In this document: positions 1-8,818 of the stretch, one piece after another
Layout of the letters: each line of letters begins with the position of its first letter
Numbering within the stretch: the first letter of the stretch is position 1
Assembly (NCBI GenBank): GCA_015075625.1
Contig: JABTTZ010000001.1
Coordinates: 992,001-1,056,000 of the forward strand
DNA length: 64,000 nt
Reading direction: 5' to 3'
Source of the DNA: Anaerolineales bacterium
GTDB taxonomy: Bacteria; Chloroflexota; Anaerolineae; Aggregatilineales; UBA2796
The notes under the pieces: model-generated
The model's database searches: none
Told to the model about the DNA's origin: nothing
What the model saw: only the letters and a program-made list of their open reading frames with translations
Position numbers and translations under genes: made by a program

Positions 1-182
1 TGGCGAATGTCTTCACCTATGTGCGCGATGTCACCGAGCGCTATATCTCTCAAGCGGGAAAAGGGCGCGAGGCGGATATTCGCAACCTTGTTGAACTCTC
101 TTGCGCCCTCGGCTATTGTTCCCCCCTCATGGAAGGCTTTCGTTTGCCAACACCAATTCCTTCCCCAACGCCCGGATCGTAA
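1..182 (+). CDS. C-terminal end of a hypothetical protein (partial, left edge)
   Basis: An open frame enters from the left edge and stops at TAA 180-182. About 59 residues are visible, starting at codon position 3. The visible part contains a two-Cys stretch (SCALGYC) and ends in a Pro/Thr/Ser tail (LPTPIPSPTPGS). That tail matches the linkers seen in other surface proteins of this window. The next gene starts one base after the stop, so the two are probably co-transcribed. No family was recognised, and the N-terminus is outside the window. Confidence 0.6.
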   Translation, partial: ANVFTYVRDVTERYISQAGKGREADIRNLVELSCALGYCSPLMEGFRLPTPIPSPTPGS

Positions 183-1046
183 ATGATGCGCCGTAACTCA
201 TTGAACATTGCTCTGGGAGCGTTGGTTATAGGTATCTTCGCCGGTATTGCTGGTGGGCTGCTCTATGCATGGCGCATTGACCCTCGTGTGGAAACGGACA
301 TTCGCCCCGCACAGCTTAACGAGGAAGGGCGGGCAAAGTACCTCGTTGCCCTCAGCCTTGCCTACAGCCGTGACCGCGACTTGCTGCGGGCGGCAGAGCG
401 CCTCAACGAAATCGGCGTCGATTGGACAGCATTGGCGGCAGCCGCCTGCGATCTCGCCGGTTCAGGGTACGCCAGCACAAACACCGGGCTGACCGCCATC
501 TCAGCGATGGTTTCCCTTGCCGCCTCACAGGGGGCGACAGGCTGTGCCTCGCTGCTCTTGCCCGGCGAGACACCCACCCCCGGCGGCGCAACGGCGACGG
601 CAACCCTTCACCCAACGGCAACCTTCACCCCAGTGGCAACGAAAACGCCCACCGAAGTTCCCACACCGACGCTCACCCTCCCGCCTGTGGTGCTGCCAAC
701 GCCCGTTGGTGAATTTACGATCACCCTCCAAGAATCGCTCTGCAATGCCGAATTGCAAAATATGATCCTCGTCAGCGTGCGCGATGCCAATGATCGTGGG
801 CTTCCGGGGATGGCGGTGGAAGTCCTTTGGGGTGATGGACGGGAGACGTTTTACACCGGACTAAAACCAGAAGAAGACGCTGGCTACGCCGATTTTACAA
901 TGACCCCCGGAACGCTTTATCAAGTTGCCTTGCCGGGCTTGAGTGACCGCACCCGTCGCCTAGAGGCGGGAAACTGCACAACCGCGAACGGTAGCACAGC
1001 GTTGGCGTCCTATCGGGTGGTGTTCAAGCGGGCGCGGGCGAACTAG
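183..1046 (+). CDS. Membrane-anchored protein with Thr/Pro linker, unknown function
   Basis: A 287-residue protein. Residues 7-30 form one hydrophobic helix (LNIALGALVIGIFAGIAGGLLYAW), probably a signal anchor that leaves the rest outside the cell. Residues 40-125 look helical and include two Cys. Residues 127-175 are a low-complexity Thr/Pro linker (TPTPGG, TATATL). A C-terminal domain of about 110 residues has beta-sandwich character (ITLQESLCNAELQNMILVSVRDANDRG) and two Cys that may pair. The start ATG directly follows the TAA of the upstream frame, and both proteins carry Pro/Thr-rich stretches, so they may work together at the cell surface. The C-terminal domain resembles an Ig-like or carboxypeptidase-regulatory fold, but this is only a guess. 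Confidence 0.7.
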   Translation: MMRRNSLNIALGALVIGIFAGIAGGLLYAWRIDPRVETDIRPAQLNEEGRAKYLVALSLAYSRDRDLLRAAERLNEIGVDWTALAAAACDLAGSGYASTNTGLTAISAMVSLAASQGATGCASLLLPGETPTPGGATATATLHPTATFTPVATKTPTEVPTPTLTLPPVVLPTPVGEFTITLQESLCNAELQNMILVSVRDANDRGLPGMAVEVLWGDGRETFYTGLKPEEDAGYADFTMTPGTLYQVALPGLSDRTRRLEAGNCTTANGSTALASYRVVFKRARAN

Positions 1047-1084
1047 GGTGATGAGGCGGTGGGGAGTTTCTGCGCAAGTGAGCG

Positions 1085-1345
1085 CCCGCCGCTAAAGCAG
1101 CGGGCTAAGGCTAACCACCCCTTCGGGGCTTGGAAGGCAAAAAATACCGTTCGTCTTTCCCCCTCTCCTCGCTTGCGTGGGAGAGGGGCTAGGGGTGAGG
1201 GGTTCTTTTCCTGACCCCGCCGCTAAAGCAGCGGGCTAAGGCTAACCACCCCTTCGGGGCTTGGAAGGCAAAAAATACCGTTCGTCTTTCCCCCTTTCTT
1301 CGCGTGCGGGGAAAGGGAGTAGGGAGGATAGGGGTTCTTCTAAAA
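1085..1345. repeat. Tandem pair of hairpin-rich intergenic repeats (family B)
   Basis: Two direct copies of a roughly 110-base unit lie 131 bases apart, starting at 1085 and 1216. Each contains the core CCGCTAAAGCAGCGG, then CCCCTTCGGGG (a stem with a TTCG loop). The spacer between them holds a CCCCTCTC/GAGAGGGG hairpin. The same unit occurs in reverse orientation at 6380-6640, and related pieces occur at 12.4, 21.6, 37.0 and 39.1 kb. Together with flanking sequence this fills the gap between the two neighbouring genes. No coding signal is seen here. Confidence 0.85.
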
Positions 1346-1499
1346 ATCGCTGTGGCAGTACTTAGGGTGTCGCTGAACTGTGCTGCGGCGTTGACAGCAC
1401 CGTTTGAAGGCAAGTCTTGCTCAATTGTTTGCTCAGGGGGCATACTTGCGCATCTTTCATCTTCTATCCATAGAATCAGGACTAATTTGTAGATTCCCT

Positions 1500-2282
1500 A
1501 TGCATGTTTATCTTGCCCCTCACCCAGACGACGCCGCCTTTAGCTGTGGCGCACAAATCGCGGAGCGCACCGGACGCGGCGAAAGCGTCCTGATCTATAC
1601 CGTCATGGCGGGTGCGCCGCCAGCACACCTTATCCCCAACCCGTTCATCAGCGAACACCATGAACGGTGGGGACTGGGCTTAGCGGGCGATCAGGTTGTT
1701 TCTGCCCGCCGGCAGGAAGACGCTGCCGCTGCCGCTGCCCTCGGTGCAATGATCCGTTACGGCGAGACACCGGAGGCGCTCTACCGCGCCGATAGGGAAA
1801 CGGGCGAGGGATTCTATCAGGATCGGGCGGCGCTCTTTGGCACCCCGCATCCCGCCGAGGCAGACTTGCCTAACGAATTGGTGGCAGCGTTCAGCGCCGC
1901 TATCTCAGAACCGCTTACCGCCCTGTATGCCCCGCTTGGCGTTGGCGGGCATGTCGATCACCAACTGACCCGCTCGCTTGGGCTGGCGCTGGCGCTGGCA
2001 AACCCTGATCTAAAAATGTATTTCTACGAGGAATATCCCTATTCCCGCCAAGAGCGCCGCGTGATCCTTGCCGCCTTGCAAGCCTTTGCCCAACCGCTCA
2101 TGCGCATCACGGTGGCGATTCGCCCGGAAACACTGGCGGCAAAGATTCGCGCCAGCGCCTGTTACCATTCCCAACTTAGCACCTTTTGGGCGGATGAGGC
2201 GGCGCTTGGCGAGGAACTAACCGCCTACCACGCCACAACGGGCGGGGAAGTTCTGTGGCGGCTGCTGCGGGCGGAAGATTAA
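1500..2282 (+). CDS. PIG-L family deacetylase
   Basis: About 260 residues. The N-terminal motif APHPDDAAFSCG is the zinc-binding HPDD signature of the PIG-L/LmbE fold. A second signature, GVGGHVDHQLTR, near residue 156 supplies the third metal ligand. Family members remove N-acetyl groups from N-acetylglucosaminyl conjugates such as GlcNAc-PI, mycothiol or bacillithiol precursors and some antibiotics; the substrate here is unknown. I chose ATG 1500 because the HPDD motif normally lies within the first 15 residues. A longer frame from 1404 would add a stretch that fits no family member. The gene stands alone between a repeat block and a convergent peptidase gene. Confidence 0.85.
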   Translation: MHVYLAPHPDDAAFSCGAQIAERTGRGESVLIYTVMAGAPPAHLIPNPFISEHHERWGLGLAGDQVVSARRQEDAAAAAALGAMIRYGETPEALYRADRETGEGFYQDRAALFGTPHPAEADLPNELVAAFSAAISEPLTALYAPLGVGGHVDHQLTRSLGLALALANPDLKMYFYEEYPYSRQERRVILAALQAFAQPLMRITVAIRPETLAAKIRASACYHSQLSTFWADEAALGEELTAYHATTGGEVLWRLLRAED

Positions 2283-2292
2283 TCGCCCTTAT

Positions 2293-2321
2293 GCCCCCTT
2301 CTTCCCTCGGAAGAAGGGGGC
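2293..2321. terminator. Probable bidirectional terminator hairpin
   Basis: A perfect 13-base-pair stem (GCCCCCTTCTTCC / GGAAGAAGGGGGC) with a 3-base loop sits between two convergent genes. There is no clear T-tract, so an intrinsic terminator role is inferred from position and stem strength. It could also be a fragment of the hairpin repeat families seen elsewhere in the window. Confidence 0.55.
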
Positions 2322-2360
2322 GAGCAACCACATGGGATCGCCCCTACGATAGCCGTTTCG

Positions 2361-4181
2361 CTACTGTGTAAGGCGATCCAAGCGCTCTACAATGCCGCCT
2401 AAGACGGCGAAGGCTTCCTCAATCGGTTTGGGTGTCGTCATATCCACACCGGCGATTTTCAGCGCCTCTAAGGGGTAAACAGAACTGCCCGCACTGAGGA
2501 ACTTTAGGTAGTTCTTCGCCGCATCAGCCTGCCCGCCGCGCACCCGCGCTGCCAGCGCATTCGCCGCCGAAATCCCTGTTGCATAGGCATAGACGTAGAA
2601 ATTTTGATAGAGATGCCCAAACTGCGCCCAGGTGATTCCCTCACGCAGGCGATCGACAGCAACCTCGCCGCCGTAGCCTTCGGTGAACAAATCTGCCATG
2701 AGGTCGATCATGTCGTCGGCGGTGGGCGAATCGCCGCCTTCTACGCGGGTATGCATCTCCAGTTCAAAGCGTGCCAGCGTCGGCATAATGAAGAAATAGC
2801 GATGGAAGTTTTCCATTGCCTCGTCAATAACCGCCAGTTGGAAGTCTTTATCGCTGTTCGCCTCAAAGAGGTGCGCCCGCACAAGGGCTTGGTTGAAGTT
2901 TGAGGCAACCTCTGCCACAAAGAGCGAATAGTCGGTATAGACAAAGGGCTGATGCTGCCAGGTGAGGTAGCTATGCATGGAATGACCAAGCTCGTGGGCA
3001 AGGGTGCTGAGTGCGCCAATGGAGTTATCGTAGCTGACGAGGATAAAGGGTTTTGTCCCCTTTGCCCCAGAGGAAAACGCCCCTTGCGCCTTGCCTTTAT
3101 TGGGCAGCACATCCACCCACCGATCTGCCAAGCAGCCCGCCTGCAAGACTTCGACATAATCCCCCCCCAAGGGACTCATCCCATCGGCAATCCATTGAAC
3201 CGCCTGTTCATAGGGGATATGGGGTTTGTTTGGCGTTAAGGGCGCCCAAATATCCCAATGATGCATCTGCTCCACACCCAAGACACGGCGCTTAATGCCC
3301 CAATAGCGATGCCACAGTGGAAGGTGTTTTTGGAAGGTGGCAATCAGGTTGTGAAACACTTCCGAGGGAATGTTCGTCTGGAACAGCGATCCCTCTAGGG
3401 CTGTCTTGAAGCGTCGCACGCGGCTGACGCCGACCTCGCGCTTGACATTGGCGATCAGGTTGCTGGCGAGGGTGTTCTTCAGGGTAAGATAGGCGTCGCA
3501 GTAGTTTTGCCAGCCCGTCCGCCGTGCCTCGCGATCCGGGTGATGTTTTAGGGTATCGGCTGTCCCCTGCCCAAGCGGGAGAGCCTCCCCCCCGCTGGTG
3601 AGCGCCGGAGGGAAGGTCAGGTCAGCGTTGGTGAGCATGTCCGCCGTGTTCTGGATGCCCCGGAACGTATCGGACAGGATGCCAAGCGTTTCCTCCACCT
3701 CTGCTGAGCGGACGTGCTGTTGTTTGCGAAATAGATCATGGCTGTAGTGCTTATAGATGGCGAGGCGCGGCTCACTTTCCACCCAGCCATTCACGGCGGA
3801 TTCGCCAACGGCAAGAATTTCCGGCTCGCTAAAGGCCGTGGTCGCCAGCAGACGCCCATAGACCGCCCCGGCTTGCCCTAGCATCGCTTGGGAGCGTTGA
3901 TCGTTGGTATCTTGGGACTGCATCAGGGCGGCATATAAGTACACCTTGATCAAATCGGTAAAAACAGCTTCGGATTGCTCAAACCAATCGGCTAAATGAG
4001 CAGCACCCGCAGCAAGTGTCCCTTGAAAAGCGGCTAGTTTTGGAATCCCGTTTTCGCTGAGGTCTTTCAGGGCGCTTTTCCATGCCTCGTCGTTGGGAAA
4101 AATACTCTCCAAGTCCCACGTCCGTTCGCGGGGGAGTGTGGCGCGGGGGGGAAGTTCAACGGTAGTCATAAGGTCGTTCAC
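2361..4181 (-). CDS. pepF: M3 family oligoendopeptidase F
   Basis: 606 residues, the usual length for oligoendopeptidase F. The zinc motif HELGHSMHSYL is present near residue 395, with the second metal ligand Glu some 25 residues later (FVAEVASNFNQAL). The N-terminal half matches the PepF prodomain-like helical region. The enzyme cleaves short peptides in the cytoplasm. The annotated start is GTG 4181; an ATG at 4169 (MTTVELPP) is a good alternative because GAAAG lies about 12 bases upstream of it. No signal peptide is visible. Confidence 0.92.
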   Translation of the reverse strand: MNDLMTTVELPPRATLPRERTWDLESIFPNDEAWKSALKDLSENGIPKLAAFQGTLAAGAAHLADWFEQSEAVFTDLIKVYLYAALMQSQDTNDQRSQAMLGQAGAVYGRLLATTAFSEPEILAVGESAVNGWVESEPRLAIYKHYSHDLFRKQQHVRSAEVEETLGILSDTFRGIQNTADMLTNADLTFPPALTSGGEALPLGQGTADTLKHHPDREARRTGWQNYCDAYLTLKNTLASNLIANVKREVGVSRVRRFKTALEGSLFQTNIPSEVFHNLIATFQKHLPLWHRYWGIKRRVLGVEQMHHWDIWAPLTPNKPHIPYEQAVQWIADGMSPLGGDYVEVLQAGCLADRWVDVLPNKGKAQGAFSSGAKGTKPFILVSYDNSIGALSTLAHELGHSMHSYLTWQHQPFVYTDYSLFVAEVASNFNQALVRAHLFEANSDKDFQLAVIDEAMENFHRYFFIMPTLARFELEMHTRVEGGDSPTADDMIDLMADLFTEGYGGEVAVDRLREGITWAQFGHLYQNFYVYAYATGISAANALAARVRGGQADAAKNYLKFLSAGSSVYPLEALKIAGVDMTTPKPIEEAFAVLGGIVERLDRLTQ

Positions 4182-4331
4182 TTTCTTGATTATGAAAACT
4201 ATGCGATATAGCGCATTATAGCATGAACTGTGGAGGAGAAATCAACAGGTTAGAAAGAGGGGGTGGGATGTCTGTTGATGGTCTAAAGGAGTGATGATGA
4301 TAAACGCGAGAGCCTTTAAGCCCCCACACCG

Positions 4332-5438
4332 CTAAGCGAAGGCTTTGATGGCTGCCGCCACCGCGCCAACTTGTGCGGCTGATAAGCCGATCCACAGGGG
4401 GAGGCTGACGATCTCACGGGCGGCTTTTTCTGTTTCTGGCAAGCTGCCCACACGGCAGCCGAGATCGCTGAAGGCGGCTTGAAGATGGTTGGGAACGGGG
4501 TAGTGAATCAAGGTCCCAATACCCCGTTCAGCAAGGTGTGTCATGAGATCGGTGCGGCGGGGGTGGCGAATCACGTAGAGATGATAGACGTGTTGGGCGG
4601 TAGGCAATTCGATGGGCAAGGTCAGATCACCCACCCCATCTAAAGCGGCGGCATAGGTGGCGGCAATCTCCCGACGCATGACAGTGCAGGCGGCAAGGTC
4701 AGGGAGTTTTGCGCTGAGAAGGGCTGCCTGAAGTTCATCAAGACGGCTGTTAATTCCCCGCTCGTCATGATAATAGCGACGGGTCTGCCCATAGTTGCGC
4801 AGGCGCTTGAGCTTCTCGGCATAGGCATCATCGTTGGTCAAGATCGCCCCGCCATCGCCCAACGCACCGAGATTTTTTGTGGGGTAAAAGCTGAAGGATG
4901 CCAACGCGCCAAATGTCCCAACGAGTTGACCGTTCCAGCGTGCGGCGTGTGCTTGGGCGCAATCTTCGATCAAGAGCAATCCGTGCTGGTCGGTCAATGC
5001 CTTTAATGTGCTGAGATCGGCGGGATGTCCATAGATGTGGACAGGGAGGATCGCCCGTGTGTGGGGGGTGATTGCCGCTGCTGCTGCCTGAGGGTTCATG
5101 GTGTAGGTGAGCGGATCAATATCGACCATCACGGGTATTGCGCCAGCGCGTTCAATGGCGGTGATTGTGGCGGCGGCGGTATGAGCAACGGTGATTACCT
5201 CATCGCCCGCCCCAATGCTCGCCGCACGAAGGGCGAGTTCAATGGCATCCGTCCCGTTGGCAACACCAACGGCATGTTTCAATCCATGATAGGCGGCAAA
5301 AGCGCTCTCGAAGGCTTCCACTTCTGGTCCGAGGATATACCATCCTCCGGCTAAGACACGTTGAAGCGCTGCCTCAAGCGGCTGCTGAAGGCGTGTGTGG
5401 AGCGGGATGAGATTATTGAAAGGAATTGTTTGGCTCAT
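4332..5438 (-). CDS. DegT/DnrJ/EryC1/StrS family aminotransferase
   Basis: 368 residues from ATG 5438 (MSQTIPFNNL). This PLP-dependent family makes amino sugars from keto sugars for antibiotics or surface polysaccharides. The PLP-binding Lys lies in SFYPTKNLGALGDGG, and the GTDAIELALRA and HIYGHPADL blocks are typical. The start was chosen at the family-typical FNNLIPLHTRL N-terminus; an upstream extension to 5618 would run over the divergent promoter region. The gene is divergent from a solute-binding protein gene, with 79 bases between starts. The sugar substrate cannot be told from the sequence. Confidence 0.9.
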   Translation of the reverse strand: MSQTIPFNNLIPLHTRLQQPLEAALQRVLAGGWYILGPEVEAFESAFAAYHGLKHAVGVANGTDAIELALRAASIGAGDEVITVAHTAAATITAIERAGAIPVMVDIDPLTYTMNPQAAAAAITPHTRAILPVHIYGHPADLSTLKALTDQHGLLLIEDCAQAHAARWNGQLVGTFGALASFSFYPTKNLGALGDGGAILTNDDAYAEKLKRLRNYGQTRRYYHDERGINSRLDELQAALLSAKLPDLAACTVMRREIAATYAAALDGVGDLTLPIELPTAQHVYHLYVIRHPRRTDLMTHLAERGIGTLIHYPVPNHLQAAFSDLGCRVGSLPETEKAAREIVSLPLWIGLSAAQVGAVAAAIKAFA

Positions 5439-5517
5439 GGGAGTAAGTATATGCCAAAATGAAATCCTCCATGCTAGAATTCGTTCATCCAAAACAATCT
5501 GTAGAGGAGTTCCCCTG

Positions 5518-6351
5518 ATGCGTAAAGTGATGATTTTTCTTGTTGCGGTTATGCTGACCTTTGGCGTGATTGGGGTCGTCACTGCCCAAGATAATAATCC
5601 CAACAACGTCCCGCCCATTTTGCCAGACCTCGGCGGGCGAACGATTGTGGCGGTGTCCTCGAACGATTACGTTCCGTTTTCCTTTTTGGACACGGTATCC
5701 TCAAAAATTACCGGCTTTGAATATGACCTTCTCGATGAACTCTGCCGCCGGCTGAACTGCAAGCTCGATCACAAAACGGCGGAATGGGCGGGGATGATTG
5801 AAGCGGTGAGCCGAGGCGAATATGATCTCGGTCACGTTGGGATCACCATCAAAGATGAACGCAAAGAGAAGGTCGATTTTAGCGAACCCTTCGTCGTCGT
5901 GGAGCAAAAACTTCTCGTCCGTGCCGATGAAACACGCTACGACTCACTGAAGGCGTTCCTTGAGGATAAGGACGCCAAATTTGGGGCGCAGCCGGGAACA
6001 ACATCCTACTTTAGCGCGGAATACTTCGTGGACGATGCTGGTGGGGATGTCTCGGCGCGGGTTGTCCCTTATGCCAAGTTTGCCCTTGCTGTTGAAGCCC
6101 TGATCAATGGGGATATCGATGCGGTGGTGACGGATGCTGTCTCCGGTGTGGGGTTCATCAGCGCCAGCGCGGGGAAGTTGAAACTCATTGACGAAGTGAT
6201 TTCCCTCGACCCGCTTGGGCTGATCTTCCCAAAGGGGAGCGACTTGGTAGCGCCATTCAACCTTGCGTTAGCATCGCTGGAATATGATGGGTTTTTGACC
6301 TACCTAGAGACGAAGTGGTTCTTCATCTACCAACCGCCCGCCTCAGAATAA
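5518..6351 (+). CDS. Extracellular solute-binding protein, family 3 (amino-acid ABC transporter type)
   Basis: 277 residues with a signal peptide (MRKVMIFLVAVMLTFGVIGVVTAQ). The mature protein shows the family 3 fold: VAVSSNDYVPFSFLD, then GFEYDLLDELCRRLNC, then YDLGHVGITIKDERKEKVDFSEPF. It should bind an amino acid or similar small solute outside the membrane. ATG 5518 is preceded by a good ribosome site (GAGGAG at 5504-5509). No permease or ATPase gene is adjacent, so it is an orphan binding protein that may serve a distant transporter. A second family member is at 14.9-15.7 kb. Confidence 0.9.
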   Translation: MRKVMIFLVAVMLTFGVIGVVTAQDNNPNNVPPILPDLGGRTIVAVSSNDYVPFSFLDTVSSKITGFEYDLLDELCRRLNCKLDHKTAEWAGMIEAVSRGEYDLGHVGITIKDERKEKVDFSEPFVVVEQKLLVRADETRYDSLKAFLEDKDAKFGAQPGTTSYFSAEYFVDDAGGDVSARVVPYAKFALAVEALINGDIDAVVTDAVSGVGFISASAGKLKLIDEVISLDPLGLIFPKGSDLVAPFNLALASLEYDGFLTYLETKWFFIYQPPASE

Positions 6352-6379
6352 GCCTATAATGGGCTGATTGGGTGAGCCG

Positions 6380-6672
6380 AAACCCCTCACCCCTAGCCCC
6401 TCTCCCACGCAAGCGAGGAGAGGGGGAAAGGCGAAGGGTATTTTTTTGCCTTCCAAGCCCCGAAGGGGTGGTTAGCCTTAGCCCGCTGCTTTAGCGGCGG
6501 GGTCAGGAAAAGAACCCCTCACCCCAGCCCCTCTCCCACGCACGCGAAGAAAGGGGGAAAGACGAACGGCGTCTTGCCCCGTAGGGGTGGTTCTTCTTAG
6601 CCCACTGCTTTAGCGCCGGGCGCTCACGGACGGCGATGGGCGTAAGGCTTTGCGCCCCCACGGGAATTACAT
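6380..6672. repeat. Family B hairpin repeat, inverted relative to 1085-1345
   Basis: This block reads as the reverse complement of the tandem repeat at 1085-1345. It carries two GCCCGCTGCTTTAGCGGCGGG-like cores (6480-6500 and 6600-6620), GCCCCGAAGGGG, and two CCCCTCTCC...GGAGAGGGG-type hairpins. It continues into a GCGATGGGCG...CGCCCC segment also found at 12.4, 21.8, 37.0 and 39.05 kb. No coding signal was seen. The block ends where a separate short element is inserted at 6673. Confidence 0.85.
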
Positions 6673-6818
6673 TTAGGACTTACGCAGTTGAACGTGTTTA
6701 CCCCGTATTCATCGGAAGGGGAAGATTGAGGGGGCTTCCCCCTCAAAAGGATGATTTCCCCCTCTCCCGCTGCGCGGGAGAGGGGGCTAGGGGGTGAGGG
6801 TCTGTGCGTAACTCTTAA
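6673..6818. mobile_element. MITE-like element, family A, with recognisable insertion site
   Basis: A 146-base element with imperfect 14-base terminal inverted repeats: TTAGGACTTACGCA on the left and TGCGTAACTCTTAA on the right (11 of 14 pairs match). It contains a TTGAGGGGG/CCCCCTCAA hairpin and a CCCCCTCTCCCGC/GCGGGAGAGGGGG hairpin. It is flanked by CAT on both sides. The joined flanks match a continuous sequence at 39007-39060 on the other strand, which therefore represents an unoccupied site. No gene is encoded, so a transposase would have to act in trans. Confidence 0.75.
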
Positions 6819-6921
6819 CATTAATTACCTTCCTGACGGACTACTACACCCAAAGCGGTCAAAGGTGTGGCATACTTTCCTCACCTTAAATGAAAAATGA
6901 TTCTGAAAAGGATGGTTTCTT

Positions 6922-8025
6922 ATGCCAGACCCTCGTGTTGTTAACCTTGCTCGAACCTTAGTCGAATACTCGGTTGCTGTTCAGCCGGGGGAAACCGTTT
7001 TTCTCACCGGTGAGGTCGTCGCCCTGCCGTTGATTCGAGAAACCTATAAGTATGTTGTGCAAGCCGGCGGACGATGTATTCCTTATCTTTTGGATGAGGA
7101 TATGACAGACACCCTCACCCGCTTGGGGACGGACGACCAACTGGAATGGATTTCCCCTCTGGAAGATTGGATCGCAAAAGATGCGAAGGTGCTGATCAAC
7201 ATTCGCGCCACAAACAACACGCGCCGCAGTTCTTCCATCAACCCCCAACGGGGCGCGCTGCGGGCAAAAGCACGGGCAGAACTAGCAAAAATCCGCTTTG
7301 CGCGTTCCGCGTCAGGCGACCAACGCTGGACGCTGACTCAATTTCCCACCGAAGCCTATGCCCAAGAAGCCGACATGAGCCTCACCGAGTTTGAGGATTT
7401 TGTCTACGGGGCAACGTTTGCCGATCAGCCCGATCCGATTCGCCTTTGGAAAGAGTTGGGCAAGAATCAACAAAAATATGTCGATTGGCTGAAGGGAAAA
7501 AAGAACGTCCACGTTCACGGTCCAAACATTGATATGACGCTCAGCATCGAGGGGCGCACCTTCGTGAATTCCGAAGGAACACACAACATGCCTAGCGGGG
7601 AAATCTTCACCGGACCCGTCGAGGATTCGGTGAACGGGTGGGTGCGCTTCACCTATCCGGCAATCCGCGAGGGGCGCATTGTCGATGGCGTCGAACTGCG
7701 CTTTGAACAAGGGAAGGTTGTCCATGCCACAGCGAAAAAGAACGAAGAATATCTCTTGACGCAGTTGGCAAGCGACCCCGGCGCAAAATACCTCGGTGAA
7801 TGGGCGATTGGAACAAATTTTGGGATTCAACGTTTCACCGGAAATATCTTGTTTGATGAAAAAATCGGCGGGACCATCCATATGGCGCTTGGGCGTGGCT
7901 ACCCCGAAACGGGCAGCGTGAACGAGTCGTCCATTCATTGGGACATGATTTGCGACATGCGCAACGGCTCAGAAATCGTCGTTGATGGCGAATTGTTCTA
8001 CAAGAATGGGCAGTTTACTTTTTAA
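6922..8025 (+). CDS. M29 family aminopeptidase
   Basis: 367 residues, the size of thermophilic aminopeptidases AmpS/AmpT. Residues that fit the dinuclear metal centre are in NMPSGEIFTGPVEDSVNG (about 236-253), GEWAIGTNFGI, GGTIHMALGRGYP and HWDMICDM. The N-terminus VVNLARTLVEYSVAVQPGETV is typical of the family. It should remove N-terminal residues from peptides in the cytoplasm. ATG 6922 is preceded by AAGGATG. It stands alone downstream of a repeat cluster. Confidence 0.9.
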   Translation: MPDPRVVNLARTLVEYSVAVQPGETVFLTGEVVALPLIRETYKYVVQAGGRCIPYLLDEDMTDTLTRLGTDDQLEWISPLEDWIAKDAKVLINIRATNNTRRSSSINPQRGALRAKARAELAKIRFARSASGDQRWTLTQFPTEAYAQEADMSLTEFEDFVYGATFADQPDPIRLWKELGKNQQKYVDWLKGKKNVHVHGPNIDMTLSIEGRTFVNSEGTHNMPSGEIFTGPVEDSVNGWVRFTYPAIREGRIVDGVELRFEQGKVVHATAKKNEEYLLTQLASDPGAKYLGEWAIGTNFGIQRFTGNILFDEKIGGTIHMALGRGYPETGSVNESSIHWDMICDMRNGSEIVVDGELFYKNGQFTF

Positions 8026-8070
8026 GCCAGCTGCGGCGCACGGCACGCTTTCCTATCGGATGCATTAATT

Positions 8071-8095
8071 CCCCTTCTCCCTGTGGGAGAAGGGG
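8071..8095. terminator. Hairpin downstream of the M29 aminopeptidase gene
   Basis: A strong hairpin (CCCCTTCTCC, loop, GGGAGAAGGGG) lies 45 bases after the stop codon. It could terminate transcription, although there is no T-tract. It also resembles the hairpin of the repeat families. The rest of 8096-8280 shows nothing recognisable. Confidence 0.4.
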
Positions 8096-8280
8096 CAGGG
8101 GATGAGGGCTGTCTCTTTCTAGGGCTGCCCTCCTGATAGACCGCTAGGGGATGAGGAGAGTGAAATCCCTTCGGCACAAAATCAATAGAGAGCGTGCCGG
8201 CGAAATCTATGCCTATCCCCGCCCCTTGCTTTTTGCTACAATGACACCCTGTTTTGCCAAGCGCACCACATACAACCATC

Positions 8281-8775
8281 ATGGATCATCTATTCTCACC
8301 TTGGCGCATGAGATACCTGCGCGGGGAGACCGAAACGAGTAAGCCCAAACCCGCTATGGCGTGTATTTTTTGTGCCAAAGTAACGGCAGACGATGCCGCA
8401 GAGCATATTGTCTTTCGCTCAACGCATGTCTATGTCACCTTGAATATTTACCCTTACAACAATGGTCATTTGATGATCATTCCCTATGCCCATGTCGCCT
8501 CTCTGGAAGACCTTCCCCCAGAGGCGTTGGCTGATCTCATGGCGACCACCAACCGGGCGCTTAAGGCACTTCGCACGGCGTTTAACCCGAATGCCTTCAA
8601 CGTTGGGGCAAACCTCGGTGAGGCAGCCGGAGCGGGTATTGCCGGGCATTTTCATTTTCATATTGTCCCTCGTTGGGCGGGCGATACAAACTTTATGTCA
8701 GTGGTCGGCAGCACGCGGGTGATCCCCGAACTGCTGGACGAGACATGGCGGCGTCTGCGCGAGGCATGGGAATAA
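8281..8775 (+). CDS. HIT family nucleotide hydrolase/phosphorylase
   Basis: About 164 residues. The histidine triad GHFHFHIVPRW is intact near residue 130. The N-terminus MDHLFSPWRMRYL is the typical opening of the AP4A-phosphorylase-like HIT branch. A CIFC pair near residue 28 may be half of a zinc site seen in several HIT proteins. The protein likely hydrolyses or phosphorolyses dinucleoside polyphosphates or AMP conjugates. ATG 8281 was chosen because the family start matches exactly there; a start at 8254 adds nine unrelated residues. Confidence 0.9.
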   Translation: MDHLFSPWRMRYLRGETETSKPKPAMACIFCAKVTADDAAEHIVFRSTHVYVTLNIYPYNNGHLMIIPYAHVASLEDLPPEALADLMATTNRALKALRTAFNPNAFNVGANLGEAAGAGIAGHFHFHIVPRWAGDTNFMSVVGSTRVIPELLDETWRRLREAWE

Positions 8776-8818
8776 GCACGCAAACAAATACGATTTTCTA
8801 GAAACTTTGGGAGATAGA

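Noticed and set aside
1085-1345. Tandem repeats as a possible CRISPR array
   Set aside because: There are only two long units with a 131-base period and no spacer pattern, and no cas gene is near; they belong to a dispersed hairpin family.
5395-5517. Longer N-terminus for the solute-binding protein
   Set aside because: The signal peptide and GAGGAG site place the start at 5518; the extension would cover the divergent promoter region.
7312-7938. A 208-codon minus-strand frame inside the M29 aminopeptidase gene
   Set aside because: The plus-strand product has clear family motifs; the antisense frame has none.
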